A DNA stretch of 64,000 nt, taken from Variovorax paradoxus (lineage in GTDB: Bacteria; Pseudomonadota; Gammaproteobacteria; Burkholderiales; Burkholderiaceae_C). The notes below the pieces were generated by a model. The model was not told the origin of the DNA and searched no databases. It saw nothing but the letters and a program-made list of their open reading frames with translations. This document shows positions 50,761 to 58,589 of the stretch, piece after piece. Numbering within the stretch: the stretch's first letter is position 1; the number at the start of each line of letters is the position of its first letter. Where the stretch lies: assembly GCF_030815975.1 (NCBI RefSeq), contig NZ_JAUSXL010000002.1:4390501-4454500 (forward strand). Direction: 5' to 3'. Position numbers and translations under genes: made by a program.

Positions 50761-50775
50761 GCGATATTCTCGGGC

Positions 50776-51507
50776 ATGACCTCCGCTTCCACGGCCCCGG
50801 CAGGCGCCGCGCCCCTCGACATCCAGCGCATCTCGGCGATCTCGCTCGACCTGGACGACACCCTCTGGCCGATCTGGCCGACCATCGAGCGCGCCGAGAC
50901 CGTGCTGCAGGAATGGCTGTTGCGGGAAGCACCCAAGACCGCCTCGCTGCTGCTGACGCCGGGCGTGTTGCGCGAACTGCGCGAAGCCACCGCCAAGGAG
51001 CGCTCCGACCTGGCGCACGACCTGAGCGCGCTGCGCCGCGAGTCGATCCGCGCAGCGCTCAGGCACGCGGGCGAAGACCCGGCGCTGGCCGATCCGGCCT
51101 TCGACGCCTTCTTTGCCGAGCGCCAGCGCGTGACGCTCTACGAAGACGCGCTGCCGGCCCTCAAGTGGCTCAGCGAACGCTATCCGCTGGTGGCGGTTTC
51201 GAACGGCAATGCGGACATCCACCTGACCGGCGTCGGCCGCTGGTTTCGCACCGCGTTCAATGCGCGCGCCTTCGGCAGCGGCAAGCCGCATGCGCCGATC
51301 TTCCGTGCCGCGGCCGCGTCGGTCGGCCTGCTGCCCAAGGACGTGCTGCACGTGGGCGACGACGCGGAGCTCGACGTGGTCGGCGCGCTCAATGCCGGCA
51401 TGCAGGCCGCCTGGCTGGTGCGCGACGAGCGCCCCTGGGTGCATGGCGCGCGGCCGCAGCTGATCGTGCCGAACCTGCACGCGCTGTGCGTGGCGCTCGG
51501 CGCCTGA
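50776..51507 (+). CDS. HAD-family hydrolase
   Basis: A 243-residue HAD enzyme with motif I LDLDDTLWP, motif II VAVSNGNAD, the motif III lysine in GSGKPHAPIF and motif IV HVGDDAELDVVGA. It belongs to the HAD-IA group near YjjG-type nucleotidases and 5-amino-6-phosphoribitylamino-uracil phosphatases; the substrate cannot be chosen. It is divergent from hemH and may share its promoter region. Confidence 0.85.
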   Translation: MTSASTAPAGAAPLDIQRISAISLDLDDTLWPIWPTIERAETVLQEWLLREAPKTASLLLTPGVLRELREATAKERSDLAHDLSALRRESIRAALRHAGEDPALADPAFDAFFAERQRVTLYEDALPALKWLSERYPLVAVSNGNADIHLTGVGRWFRTAFNARAFGSGKPHAPIFRAAAASVGLLPKDVLHVGDDAELDVVGALNAGMQAAWLVRDERPWVHGARPQLIVPNLHALCVALGA

Positions 51508-51508
51508 G

Positions 51509-51814
51509 CTACGAGAAAACCGGCCGGAAGAAGCTGCGCTCGTAGCTCAGGATGCACCGGGTGTCCTCGGCATACCTGAAGGCGGCCTGGCATTCGGCAT
51601 CCTGCATCGAATCCGAGCGGTACTGCTCGTACGCAGCCAGGCTCGGAAAGCTGAACATCGCCAGCGCCACGTTGTTCGCGCCCTCCGATGGCAGGAAATA
51701 GCCATGGTGCTGGCCACCGAACTTCTCGACCAGCGGAATCCACAGCTTGCCGTAGTGCTCGAATTCCTTGAGCTTGTAGGGATCGACGATGTAGCGCAGG
51801 TAGCAGGTGACCAT
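51509..51814 (-). CDS. NIPSNAP family protein
   Basis: A 101-residue single-domain protein with the NIPSNAP/dimeric alpha-beta barrel pattern (TCYLRYIVDPYKLKEFEHYGKLWIPLVEKFGG and FPSLAAYEQYRSD). The family function in bacteria is unclear. The start at 51814 is preceded by GGAAAG at good spacing; a further ATG at 51829 is possible. Confidence 0.82.
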   Translation of the reverse strand: MVTCYLRYIVDPYKLKEFEHYGKLWIPLVEKFGGQHHGYFLPSEGANNVALAMFSFPSLAAYEQYRSDSMQDAECQAAFRYAEDTRCILSYERSFFRPVFS

Positions 51815-51842
51815 GGTTCTTTCCGTCATGAACAGGGAGGCG

Positions 51843-52145
51843 TCAGTCCAGGCCGAACCGCGCGCGCAGCGCCGCGCAGAAATCTTCCGTGCCGCTGAGC
51901 GAGAAGGTCACCGTGTCGAGCTCCGGCGCCTCGCGGGTCTGCTGCAGGTCGAAGTCCCAGGCCGCCCCGTCGTCGAGCGCGCCGCGCGCGTCGGGAAAGG
52001 TGGCATCGGCCCAGGCCAGCACCTGGGCGATCTCGGCCAGCACTTCGTGTGTTCTTGCAGGCACGGTCGAGGCCATGGCATCGAAGGTGCCGTGGCCCTC
52101 GGTGTCTTCGCTGTAGTCGAAATCCAGGTAGCGCAGTTCGGTCAT
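51843..52145 (-). CDS. Small unknown protein coupled to hpnE
   Basis: A 100-residue acidic soluble protein (MTELRYLDFDYSEDTEGHG...). Its ATG overlaps the hpnE stop by ATGA, so it is the last gene of the squalene operon. It has no signal peptide, cysteines are few, and I recognise no domain. Its composition and codon use match its neighbours, which supports a real gene. Confidence 0.72.
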   Translation of the reverse strand: MTELRYLDFDYSEDTEGHGTFDAMASTVPARTHEVLAEIAQVLAWADATFPDARGALDDGAAWDFDLQQTREAPELDTVTFSLSGTEDFCAALRARFGLD

Positions 52146-53401
52146 GGCGTTGTCGATGCGTTGGCGGCGGCCAGTCCGCTCAGGACTGCGCCTTCGAGTG
52201 TGGCAGGGTAGGGGCCTTCGGTGTAGTCGCCGCAGGCCTGCAGGCCCGGTGCGATGCGCATCGCCGGCCGTGCGAGCGCGGGTGTGCAGGCGAAGGTGGC
52301 GCGCTTCTCGACCACGGTCTGCACGGCTTGCAGCGCGGTCTGGCCGAGTTGGGCCGCGGCCTGTGCCATGGCCTGTTGTTCCAGCATTTCGCGCGGCGTT
52401 TCGTTCGCGCTCACCACCATGGCAAGCACGCCTTCCGGTCCGCCGAGCTGGCCGCGATCGAACACGAACTGCGCCGGCGCGGTGGCGGGATGGCTGCGCA
52501 GCGCCAGCATCGGTTCTGCAAGCGGCGAGGCGCCGCGCAGATAGACCGTGGCAATGGCCTCGAAGCGCAGGGCCTCGGTGGTTGCGCACCAGCGATCCGC
52601 TGCCAGGCCGGATGCGCGAACGAGCCGTGCCGCGTCCCAGGGCGCGCATGCCAGAACGACCTGGTCGAAGTGCTCGCCGTCGACCCGCCACGCCGCGCCC
52701 TCGGGCCAGATGGCGTGCACGCGCGTGCCGATGCGCAGCGTTGCGTCGTGCTGCGCGAGCCACGCCAGGGCCGCATCGGGAAAGAGTGCGCCCAGGTCGA
52801 CGCGCGGCAGCAGCAGGTCCGCGCCGCCGCTGCCGCTGAAGAGCGCATCGTGCAGCACGCGCAGGAACACTTCGCCGCTCGACTGGCCGATCGGCGTGTT
52901 GAGCGCGGAAACGCACAGTGGCTCGATCAGCTCCTCCATCACACGCGGCGTGAGGCCCGTGCAAAGCGCGGCCACGGTGCTGCCGGCGGCGCAGCGGAAT
53001 CCGGCGAGGCGCCATTGCACGGCGGTGCGCAGCAGTGTGGACTTGTCCCGCCACGTCCAGCCGCGCGCCGTGAAGATGCCCGCCAGCAGGTCGAGCGGCG
53101 CGGGCAGCCGCGGCAGCTTCAGGCCGCCGCCATCGGCAAAGCGCAGCGAGAGCGGCAGCCGCAGCAGCGCCTGGCCGACATCGATGCCCATCTCACGCAT
53201 CAGCTTCAGCGTTGCGGCGTAGGCGCCGATCAGGATGTGCTGCCCGTTGTCCAGCACCAGCCCATGCATGTTGTCTACGCGTCGCGCGCGGCCGCCCGCC
53301 ATGTGGGCGGTTTCGTAGAGCGTCACGGCATGGCCGAGCCGCGTGGCTTCGACCGCGCAGGCGAGCCCGGCCCAGCCGGCGCCGATGACGGCGGCCTTCA
53401 T
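52142..53401 (-). CDS. hpnE: Hydroxysqualene dehydroxylase
   Basis: A 419-residue FAD-dependent amine-oxidase-like enzyme with the N-terminal GAGWAGLACAVEATRLG dinucleotide motif and a C-terminal GDYTEGPYPATLEGAVLSG flavin motif. HpnE reduces hydroxysqualene to squalene in the HpnCDE route. It is the third hpn gene of the cluster and is separated from hpnD by a 155-bp repeat-like spacer. Confidence 0.92.
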   Translation of the reverse strand: MKAAVIGAGWAGLACAVEATRLGHAVTLYETAHMAGGRARRVDNMHGLVLDNGQHILIGAYAATLKLMREMGIDVGQALLRLPLSLRFADGGGLKLPRLPAPLDLLAGIFTARGWTWRDKSTLLRTAVQWRLAGFRCAAGSTVAALCTGLTPRVMEELIEPLCVSALNTPIGQSSGEVFLRVLHDALFSGSGGADLLLPRVDLGALFPDAALAWLAQHDATLRIGTRVHAIWPEGAAWRVDGEHFDQVVLACAPWDAARLVRASGLAADRWCATTEALRFEAIATVYLRGASPLAEPMLALRSHPATAPAQFVFDRGQLGGPEGVLAMVVSANETPREMLEQQAMAQAAAQLGQTALQAVQTVVEKRATFACTPALARPAMRIAPGLQACGDYTEGPYPATLEGAVLSGLAAANASTTP

Positions 53402-53469
53402 TTGTCAGTGTCCTGGTGCCAAGCTGCCGAGCCCGGTGGACGTCTGCGCGGCCGTATTGCCAGGAACAC

Positions 53470-53550
53470 CGCGGAACGGGCTTCGCCCGGCCGCAGGTGT
53501 TGCCCCCGGTAGGGGGAGGGAGAAGCGACACGAAGCGCACGGAGCCTGGG
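53470..53550. repeat. REP-like GC-rich spacer between hpnD and hpnE
   Basis: The spacer holds two hairpin cores, CGGGC-TTCG-CCCGG-like at about 53478-53491 and GCCCCC-GGTA-GGGGG at about 53503-53517 followed by AGGGAG. The second core resembles the stems of the liv-operon elements. It separates two genes that would otherwise be tightly packed, which suggests insertion of a mobile REP-like sequence. Membership of the same family as the 118-bp copies is uncertain. Confidence 0.45.
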
Positions 53551-53556
53551 GGCGAG

Positions 53557-54396
53557 TCATATTCGTCCCAGCGCCTGGACTTTCCACGCCAGCCAGAACT
53601 TGCGCACCGGCGTCAGGCTCACGCGCTGGTTCAGCACCTGGAAGCCGTCGCGCTCGATCTCGCGCAGCAGCGTGCGGTAGATGCTGGCCATCATGAGGCC
53701 GGGCTTCTGTGCGCGGCGGTCGGGGGCGGGCAGCAGGGCGAGGGCTTCGTCGTATGCCGCATGCGCGCGCTCGGCCTGGAACTTCATGAGCGCGACGAAG
53801 CGCTCCGAATGCACGCGGTTGAGGATCTCGTGCGCCTTGACGTCGAACTTCTGCAGCTCGTTCACGGGCAGGTAGATGCGGCCGCGCAGCGCGTCTTCGC
53901 CCACGTCGCGAATGATGTTGGTGAGCTGCAGCGCCAGCCCGAGCTTGTGCGCATAGGCGGTGGTCTGCGGATCGGTCTGGCCGAAGATGCGCGCCGCGAC
54001 TTCGCCCACCACGCCGGCCACCAGGTGGCAGTAGCGCGCGAGGTTGGGAAAGTCGAGGTAGCGGGTCTGGTCGAGGTCCATCTGGCAGCCGTCGATCACC
54101 TCGTTGAGCAGGCCGGGCTCGATGCCGTAGGCGGCGGCATGCGGCACCAGCGCCTGCATCACGGGATGGCGCGGCGGACCGGAGAAAGACTGCGCCACCT
54201 CGGTGCGCCACCAGGCCAGCTTGGTTGCAGCCACGCCGGGGTCGCTGACCTCGTCGACCACGTCGTCGATCTCGCGGCAGAAGGCATAGAACGCGGTGAT
54301 CGCGGCGCGCCGCGGCTTGGGAAGGAACAGAAACGCGTAATAGAAACTGCTGCCCGAGGCGGCGGCCTTGTCCTGTACGTATTGCTCGGGTGTCAT
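53557..54396 (-). CDS. hpnD: Presqualene diphosphate synthase
   Basis: A 279-residue squalene/phytoene synthase-family enzyme with both Asp-rich motifs: FYAFCREIDDVVDE and QLTNIIRDVGEDALRGRIYLP. HpnD condenses two farnesyl diphosphates to presqualene diphosphate. Its ATG overlaps the hpnC stop. Confidence 0.93.
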   Translation of the reverse strand: MTPEQYVQDKAAASGSSFYYAFLFLPKPRRAAITAFYAFCREIDDVVDEVSDPGVAATKLAWWRTEVAQSFSGPPRHPVMQALVPHAAAYGIEPGLLNEVIDGCQMDLDQTRYLDFPNLARYCHLVAGVVGEVAARIFGQTDPQTTAYAHKLGLALQLTNIIRDVGEDALRGRIYLPVNELQKFDVKAHEILNRVHSERFVALMKFQAERAHAAYDEALALLPAPDRRAQKPGLMMASIYRTLLREIERDGFQVLNQRVSLTPVRKFWLAWKVQALGRI

Positions 54397-55304
54397 CGGA
54401 GGGGCGCTTTCATGGGCGGCAATTGTCTCCGCATCCGCAGCGCCCGCCAGACCAGCAGCGGGGCGTCGGCCTTGCCGATCTTCGGGCGCTGCGAAAAGGT
54501 GTCGAAGCCCAGGTCTTCGATCTTGTCGAGAATGCGCAGGCCGCCCTGCACGACGAAGCGCAGCTCCCAGCCCGCGCGGCCGGGCAACCGGTGGACCAGC
54601 GGCGCGCCCTCGGCCATCAGTTCGCGAGCCCATGCGCTTTCGACGGCGATCAGGTTGATGGCCTCCTGCGGAGGCGGCGCGTCGGCCAGCGGCATGAAGA
54701 CCTTGAAGCTCTCGCGCGCCAGGCCGCGCCGCGCGCAGTCGGCCAGCGGCGCATAGAAGCGCCCGCGCGGCAGGTCCACGCTCGGGTCCTGCCAGAAATT
54801 GATGAGTTGCAGCGCGCTGCAGATGGCGTCGCTTTGCGCCAGCGCCTGCGCATCGTGCACGCCGTAGAGGTGCAGCAGCAGGCGGCCGACCGGGTTGGCG
54901 GAGCGGCGGCAGTAGTCGAGCAGTTCGGCGCGGTCGGCATAGGTGCCGCCGTCGCGGGTCTTCTCGATGTCCTGCACGAAGGCGCTCAGCAGGTCGGCGA
55001 GCAGCTCTTCCGGGAGCTTGAACTGCGCGATGCTGTGGGCGAGCGGGCCGAACACCTGCGGCCAGCGCGAAGAGGCTGCCACCTGTCCGCGCGCAGCGGC
55101 TGCCAGCTCTTCGCGGTAGCGGTGCAGATCGGCCAGGCGCTCGCCGGGCGAGGCATCGCCTTCGTCCGCGATGTCGTCCGCGGTGCGGGCGAAATGGTAG
55201 ATCGCGGCAATCGGCGGCCGCAGATGCGGCGGGCACAGCCAGGAGGCCACGGGGAAATTTTCGTAGTGCGCCGGCGGCGCGGCAATGTGGGGTGGTGCAG
55301 ACAC
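54393..55304 (-). CDS. hpnC: Hydroxysqualene synthase
   Basis: A 303-residue member of the squalene synthase family with YHFARTADDIADEGD and LQLINFWQDPSVDLPRGRFY as the two Asp-rich motifs. HpnC converts presqualene diphosphate to hydroxysqualene. It starts the operon hpnC-hpnD-hpnE and is divergent from kup with 72 bp between them. No squalene-hopene cyclase gene is seen in the window. Confidence 0.92.
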   Translation of the reverse strand: MSAPPHIAAPPAHYENFPVASWLCPPHLRPPIAAIYHFARTADDIADEGDASPGERLADLHRYREELAAAARGQVAASSRWPQVFGPLAHSIAQFKLPEELLADLLSAFVQDIEKTRDGGTYADRAELLDYCRRSANPVGRLLLHLYGVHDAQALAQSDAICSALQLINFWQDPSVDLPRGRFYAPLADCARRGLARESFKVFMPLADAPPPQEAINLIAVESAWARELMAEGAPLVHRLPGRAGWELRFVVQGGLRILDKIEDLGFDTFSQRPKIGKADAPLLVWRALRMRRQLPPMKAPLR

Positions 55305-55376
55305 GCGGCGATTGTCCGCGACGCGCGGCGCGGACTATGCTCGCGGCATCGCCAACGCCTCACTTCCTTTTCATTC

Positions 55377-57299
55377 ATGAATGCACCCACGCAGGCTCCC
55401 GCCGCCCCGAGTCCAGCGCCAGGCGAGGCGCCTCATGCGGCGGGGCCGGGCCTGACGATCGCGGCGCTGGGGGTGGTGTTCGGCGACATCGGCACGTCGC
55501 CGCTCTATGCCTTCAAGGAAACGCTGAATCCCGAGCACGGCGTGGCGTTCACGCCCGATGCGGTGCTGGGCCTGCTCTCGCTGATCTTCTGGGGGCTGAT
55601 GTTCGTGGTCACGCTCAAGTACGTGGTGTTCGTGCTGCGCGCCGACCACGACGGCGAGGGCGGCATTCTTGCGCTGCAGGCGCTCGCGCGCAGCGCGGCG
55701 GCGGGCCCGCGGACGCGGCCCTGGGTGTGGAACGCCATCGGAGCGCTCGGCCTGGTCGGTGCGGCCATGTTCTATGGCGACAGCCTGATCACGCCGGCCA
55801 TTTCGGTGCTGTCGGCGGTCGAGGGGCTGCAGGTGCAGGCGCCGGTGCTGCAGCGGGTGGTGATTCCGATCACCATCCTCATCCTTCTGGGGCTTTTCGC
55901 GGTGCAGCGCAAGGGAACCGGCGCGGTGGGCAAGGTGTTCGGGCCGGTCATGCTGCTTTGGTTCCTGGTGCTGGCCCTCGCAGGCGGGTGGCAGGTGCTG
56001 CAGCATCCGCAGGTGCTGGCGGCGCTCGATCCGCGCCGGGCCATCGGCTTCCTGGTCGAGCACCGGCTGCAGTCGCTGGCGGTGCTGGGCGCGGTGTTCC
56101 TCGCCTTCACGGGGGGCGAGGCGCTGTACGCCGACATGGGGCACTTCGGTGCGCGATCGATCCGGCTTGCCTGGCTCTTCATCGCGCTGCCCGGGCTGGT
56201 GCTGAACTACTTCGGGCAGGGCGCGCTGGTGCTGGCGGAGCCTGCGGCCGTCGACAACCCCTTCTTCCGGCTCTTTCCTTCGTGGGGCGTCGTGCCGATG
56301 GTGGTGCTGGCCGCGATGGCGACCGTCATCGCGTCCCAGGCCGTGATCTCGGGCGCCTTCTCGCTCACGGCCCACGCCATGCGCATGGGCTACCTGCCGC
56401 GCATGCGCGTGGTGCAGACCTCGGGCTCGGCCATCGGCCAGATCTACGTGCCCGCAGTCAACTGGCTGCTGATGACGGGCGTGCTGCTGCTGGTGCTGGG
56501 CTTTCGCAGTTCGAGTGCGCTGTCGGCGGCCTACGGCATTGCGGTGTCGATCACGATGGTGACCACCACGCTGCTGGCGGGCGTGGTGGCCTGGGGGCTC
56601 TGGCACTGGAACAGGGTGGCGGTGGCCATCGGGGTGGCGGCATTCGCCGTGGTGGACCTGACCTTCGTGGTGGCCAACAGCCTCAAGGTCGCTGACGGGG
56701 GCTGGCTCACGCTGGCGGTGGCGGCGGTCGTGATGCTGTTGTTCACCACCTGGGCCAAGGGCCGCCGGCTGGGCCTGGAGGCCCTCGCGGCCGAAAGCCT
56801 GCCGCTCAAGGGCTTTTTCGAATCGCTGGCGCTCAACATGCCGCACCGCGTGCGCGGCACGGCCGTGTTCCTCAATGCCGACGCCACCGCCGTGCCCCAT
56901 GCCCTGCTGCACAACCTCAAGCACAACCAGGTGCTGCACGAGCAGGTGATCGTGCTGCGGGTGCTGGCCTGCGACACGCCCCGCGTGGACGCGCGGCAGC
57001 GCATCGAGGCCGAACAGCTGATGGACGGCGTCTGGGTGGTCACGGCGCGCCACGGCTTCATGGAGCGGCCCGACGTGCCCGAGTTCATCCGCATCCTGGC
57101 CTACCAGAAGACGCTGGCCATCGACTCGATGACCACCTCCTACTTCGTCTCGCGGGCCTCGGTGGGGGAGGAGAACCTGCCCGGCATGAACCCCGTGCGC
57201 CGCGCGCTCTTCGGCTGGCTGCAGCGCAATGCGGGCCGCGCCTCCGACTATTTCGAGCTGCCGGACAACCGGCTGGTCGAAATGGGGCAGCGGACCTGA
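55377..57299 (+). CDS. kup: KUP-type potassium transporter
   Basis: A 640-residue potassium/proton symporter of the Kup family. The N-terminal GVVFGDIGTSPLYAFKE signature, about 12 membrane helices up to residue 460, and the soluble C-terminal domain are all present. The first 20 residues are Pro/Ala-rich. Such transporters allow potassium uptake at low external pH. Confidence 0.95.
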   Translation: MNAPTQAPAAPSPAPGEAPHAAGPGLTIAALGVVFGDIGTSPLYAFKETLNPEHGVAFTPDAVLGLLSLIFWGLMFVVTLKYVVFVLRADHDGEGGILALQALARSAAAGPRTRPWVWNAIGALGLVGAAMFYGDSLITPAISVLSAVEGLQVQAPVLQRVVIPITILILLGLFAVQRKGTGAVGKVFGPVMLLWFLVLALAGGWQVLQHPQVLAALDPRRAIGFLVEHRLQSLAVLGAVFLAFTGGEALYADMGHFGARSIRLAWLFIALPGLVLNYFGQGALVLAEPAAVDNPFFRLFPSWGVVPMVVLAAMATVIASQAVISGAFSLTAHAMRMGYLPRMRVVQTSGSAIGQIYVPAVNWLLMTGVLLLVLGFRSSSALSAAYGIAVSITMVTTTLLAGVVAWGLWHWNRVAVAIGVAAFAVVDLTFVVANSLKVADGGWLTLAVAAVVMLLFTTWAKGRRLGLEALAAESLPLKGFFESLALNMPHRVRGTAVFLNADATAVPHALLHNLKHNQVLHEQVIVLRVLACDTPRVDARQRIEAEQLMDGVWVVTARHGFMERPDVPEFIRILAYQKTLAIDSMTTSYFVSRASVGEENLPGMNPVRRALFGWLQRNAGRASDYFELPDNRLVEMGQRT

Positions 57300-57316
57300 C
57301 AACCCTCCAACGGCGA

Positions 57317-57345
57317 TTGACAGTGCCTGAGGTTTACCCTAGATT
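57317..57345 (+). promoter_or_regulatory. Sigma-70 promoter of the second RND operon
   Basis: A perfect -35 box TTGACA (57317-57322) is followed after 17 bp by TAGATT (57340-57345) as the -10 box (four of six matches). The spacing is ideal and the RND operon starts 51 bp further on. The -10 overlaps the inverted repeat at 57343. Confidence 0.7.
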
Positions 57346-57366
57346 ACTAACCAGTGGGTCAGTAAT
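57343..57366. promoter_or_regulatory. Operator candidate at the second RND promoter
   Basis: ATTACTAACC (57343-57352) and GGTCAGTAAT (57357-57366) are inverted 10-mers with one mismatch, separated by AGTG. The site overlaps the -10 box and the expected start of transcription, as a TetR-type repressor site would. No regulator is encoded next to it in the window. Confidence 0.65.
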
Positions 57367-57395
57367 GACCTGGTTCGACCTTTCTAGGGTGTCTC

Positions 57396-58589
57396 ATGAC
57401 TGCCTCCTCCGGCCTTTCTCCTCTTGCCCGCAGTGCCGCCTGGCTGCTGCTTCCTGCCTTGTTCCTGGCCGGCTGCTCGCAGTCGAAGCCGGCCGAGGAA
57501 CCTGTGCGCGCGGTCAAGCTGGTGACCGTGGGCACCAGCGATTTCGACGCCCAGCCCGAGTTCTCGGCCGAGGTCCGGGCGCGCGTCGAATCGCGGCTGG
57601 GCTTCCGCGTGGGGGGCAAGATCACCAAACGCCAGGCCGAACTCGGCCAGCACGTGCAGGCCGGCCAGGTGCTGGCCCAGCTCGATCCGCAGGACTACCG
57701 GCTGGCCGCTGAAGCGGCACGCGCGCAACTGGCCGCGGCGCAGACCAACCGCGATCTCGCGGCGGCCGATCTCAAGCGCTATACCGAATTGCGTGCGCAG
57801 AACTTCATCAGCGGCGCCGAACTGGAGCGCCGCGAATCCACCTGGAAGGCCGCGCAGGCGCAGCTCGAGCAGGCCCAGGCCCAGCTTTCGTCGCAGGGCA
57901 ACCAGGCCAGCTACACCACGCTGGTGGCCGACGTGGCCGGCATCATCACCGCCATCGAGGCCGAGCCGGGGCAGGTGGTGCAGGCGGGCACGCCCGTCGT
58001 GCGCATTGCGCAGGATGGCGCGCGCGACGTGGTGTTTGCCGTGCCCGAAGACCGCGCCGCGCTCATCAAGCCCGGCTCGCCGGTCATGGTGCGCGGCTGG
58101 TCGGGCGGCAGCGAACTGCAGGGCGAAGTGCGCGAAGTGGCGGCCAGCGCCGACGCGGTCACGCGCACCTACGCGGTCAAGGTGGCGATCGATGCCGCCA
58201 CCTCGCCGGCGCTCGGCGCCACCGTGTATGCCCGCCCGCAGGCGCTGGCACGCACCGGCGGCGCGGTCATGAAGCTGCCGACCAGCGCGCTGCGCCAGGA
58301 AGGCAAGGGCTCGGCGGTGTGGGTGCTCGACAAATCGACCATGACGGTGCGCTCGCAGCCCGTGCAGGTGGCCACGGCCGACGGCAACGAGGCCGTGATC
58401 GGCGCCGGGCTCGCACCCGGCATGATGGTCGTGGCCGCGGGCGTGCATGTGCTCTCGCCGGGGCAGAAGGTCACCATCTACCAGTCGAAGGAGGCGGCAG
58501 CGGCCGCCGCCAACGCGAAGGAATCGGCGCAGCCGGTCGAGGCCGTGGCGGCCACCAAGAAGGAGATCGCTGCAGGTGCTTCCAAATGA
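57396..58589 (+). CDS. RND periplasmic adaptor lipoprotein
   Basis: A 397-residue membrane fusion protein with a signal peptide and lipobox (LAGC). The lipoyl half-motif (KRQAELGQHVQAGQVLAQLD), a coiled-coil hairpin of about 90 residues and the return motif (YTTLVADVAGIITAIEAEPGQVV) show the family. It overlaps the permease gene by ATGA. An outer-membrane channel gene is missing here, so the pump presumably borrows one. Confidence 0.93.
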   Translation: MTASSGLSPLARSAAWLLLPALFLAGCSQSKPAEEPVRAVKLVTVGTSDFDAQPEFSAEVRARVESRLGFRVGGKITKRQAELGQHVQAGQVLAQLDPQDYRLAAEAARAQLAAAQTNRDLAAADLKRYTELRAQNFISGAELERRESTWKAAQAQLEQAQAQLSSQGNQASYTTLVADVAGIITAIEAEPGQVVQAGTPVVRIAQDGARDVVFAVPEDRAALIKPGSPVMVRGWSGGSELQGEVREVAASADAVTRTYAVKVAIDAATSPALGATVYARPQALARTGGAVMKLPTSALRQEGKGSAVWVLDKSTMTVRSQPVQVATADGNEAVIGAGLAPGMMVVAAGVHVLSPGQKVTIYQSKEAAAAAANAKESAQPVEAVAATKKEIAAGASK

